Assembly (NCBI RefSeq): GCF_020360975.1
Contig: NW_025408689.1
Location: 496,001-560,000, forward strand
Length of the DNA stretch: 64,000 nt
Source of the DNA: Hirsutella rhossiliensis
Taxonomy: Eukaryota; Ascomycota; Sordariomycetes; Hypocreales; Ophiocordycipitaceae
Direction: 5' to 3'
The notes under the pieces were generated by a model. The model saw only the letters and a list, made by a program, of their open reading frames with translations, ran no database searches and was not told the origin of the DNA. A program made the position numbers and the translations under genes. Shown here one piece after another: positions 62,273 to 64,000 of the stretch (position 1 is its first letter; each line of letters opens with the position of its first letter).

Positions 62273-62756
62273 TATTACGACTACGGTCTAGCGAACCGCG
62301 GGGACTAGTATATATTACGAGGACACATAACGTAAGGAGCAAGGAATATTAGACGGACCGACGGGCTAATTAAGTTTAGAGCGACGGGTTACTTTAGCGC
62401 TCTAACGCTCTATAGCTAGGATCGTAGGATCGCTCTAGCGCTCTAGCGCTCCTAAACGACGGGATTACCTAGCGCTCTCGGCGATCTAGGGAAGCTCTCG
62501 AGATATATAAGGAAGGAACGGAATACTCCTTTAAATAGATAGCTCGATAGCTTTTAATATTATAATTATTATAATCTTTATTACGATCTTATCTTTAATT
62601 CTAATTACTTAATTACCTAGTTATAGTCTATAGTCTATAACCTCTAACTTATTACTAACGTAATATACTTATTATTACTTAGACCACGCCCTATTATATC
62701 TACTAATATAAACCCCTTAATAGGTTTATCCCTTAGGAATAATACTAGTCGTTATA
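62273..62756 (+). repeat. Chr-1 5' LTR, type c (484 bp)
   Basis: Starts TATTACGACTACGG and ends GTCGTTATA. The 3' half from CTCCTTTAAATAGATAG is shared with types a and b, but the U3 half is different. It carries repeated AGCGCTCT units (about 62394-62480) upstream of a TATA-like GATATATAAGG (~62501). It is followed directly by Chr-1 leader and gag. Confidence 0.82.
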
Positions 62757-64000
62757 CGTTAAAAGCTCTTATTTAGTATAATACTGCGTTACTCTAAGTA
62801 ATATCGTAACTATTAATATACCTATATAGTAAGCTAGATTAACTAACTCTAGAGCTACTATATCGCCTTAGGATATAATACGCGAGATTATTACCCTTTG
62901 ATATAAGGTATAGTTACTTAAGAACGGAGGAGGTAACGGATAAGTTAGGGACCTTAGAGAAGTAGTTAAACTAAAATAGCTAGGACTATTCGACGGTACT
63001 TACGGCACGCTTTAAGACTTTCTTACCTAACTTAAGGCTTACTACTAGTTTTACCTTACTAAACTCTCGGACTTAGTCGAAAAGGTACTTTATATAGGAA
63101 ATTATTTATCTAGAATAGTACTTACTTAGTTTAGACCTATTATAAGGGATTTTCTTAATAACTAACTAGCGCGACGAGATAATAAGATAGATAAAGTCTT
63201 TACTAGTTTCTAAGGATTTAAAGAAGCTATTATAAAGGTATTCGGAATAACTAACGAGGAATAAGAAGCTAAATAGAAACTTTAAGAACTTTAATAAAAG
63301 ATCTTAGTATTAGATTATACTACGAAGTTCCGTTAAGTTACCTTAAAACTTAACTAAGACAACGAACCTCTTATATTATAATTCTACGATAGGCTTAAAA
63401 AAGAAGTTAAGGACGAGCTCTATAAGGAAAATCGACTTAATAACCTCTTAGACTATATTACTATAGTAGTATAAATCGACGATAGATAGTATACGTAACG
63501 CTAAGAAAAGAAATAAGAAAGAGGAAACTAGAACCCTTCTTATAAAAATAACTTTAGCCGACGCGCTAACTATAAGAAAAAGCGTAAAATATAAATAGCC
63601 TAGGTATATATAATAAATCCTAGACTAATAGATTTAAGTATAATATAGAAAGGTAAAGGAAAGTATTTTAACTATAGGAAACTTAGATATTACTCTAAGG
63701 AATATAGATAACCTTATAAGGAGAAGAAAACCTACTAGATACTAGCCCTAGAAGGTAAGAAACACTTAAACGCTATTAATAAATAAGAACTAAAGTATAA
63801 ACTCCTTAGTTAGACTATATACTACGACGATAAATATACAGTATACCTAAGCGATAAGAACGGTACTAAATAGTTCTTAAAGCTATAAAAGAAAACCCTT
63901 ATAATAATATAATAAAGGGATCCTAAAATATAGAAATAAGTTAAATTTATAGAACTAAAATACCCCTATCTTAAAGGAGTCTCTTAAGACTAGATTAGGA
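62757..64000 (+). pseudogene. Chr-1 leader and gag, plus strand, 3' end outside window
   Basis: The leader (62757-63004) is followed by gag, which aligns with window positions 1-990 from 63004 onward, including the zinc-knuckle region at ~63660-63710 with Cys/His codons reading Tyr. It is RIP-stopped throughout. It differs from the copy at the window start mainly by transitions and by small changes near 63590. Confidence 0.88.

Overview
The window looks like an accessory, AT-rich compartment of a filamentous ascomycete (Pezizomycotina) that uses repeat-induced point mutation (RIP). Outside one island, CpA and TpG are almost absent on both strands and TpA is everywhere. Coding frames of known transposon families can still be read, but they are cut by TAA and TAG codons where Gln or Trp is expected, and Cys and His positions have become Tyr. 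The domain calls below come from reading such frames by eye, with no database search.

Layout. 1-7155: 3' part of a plus-strand chromovirus (Ty3/gypsy with chromodomain; here 'Chr-1') ending in an LTR, followed by the pol tail of a second gypsy lineage (7.2-7.8 kb). 8.0-9.9 kb: a short element with ~178-bp terminal direct repeats and a gag-like frame only. 9.9-14.5 kb: degraded sequence, part of it coding-like. 14.5-21.6 kb: an island of normal composition. It holds a broken highly-reducing-type polyketide synthase pseudogene (KS-AT-DH, minus strand) and an intact one-intron MFS drug transporter (plus strand), probably the remnant of a secondary-metabolite cluster. 21.6-22.2 kb: a Chr-1 LTR bordering the island.

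22.2-38.5 kb is a nested stack. An unknown Ala-rich coding sequence was entered by a Mutator-like (MULE) transposon with 110-bp TIRs and an 8-bp target duplication. The MULE was split by a Chr-1 element (LTR type b). That element was invaded by a second Chr-1 copy (LTR type a), which now lacks its 3' end. That copy in turn carries a 383-bp, nearly unmutated miniature LTR retrotransposon (TRIM) with 96-bp LTRs. 39-54 kb: another gypsy lineage (plus strand) interrupted by a complete 7.9-kb Chr-1 copy (40030-47917, minus). 55725-61804: a complete Ty1/copia element with 579/580-bp LTRs and an ATATA duplication. 62273-64000: the 5' end of another Chr-1 copy, with a third LTR type.

The only gene likely to make a functional protein is the MFS transporter. 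The PKS carries ten or more in-frame stops and two frameshifts. Lesions get denser toward the repeat border at ~14.5 kb, as expected if RIP leaked out of the neighbouring repeats. The TRIM is the most unusual object: by position it escaped most RIP, its few LTR differences are all of RIP type, its primer-binding site matches the initiator-Met half-tRNA type used by copia elements, and it contains consensus-like RNA polymerase III A and B boxes.
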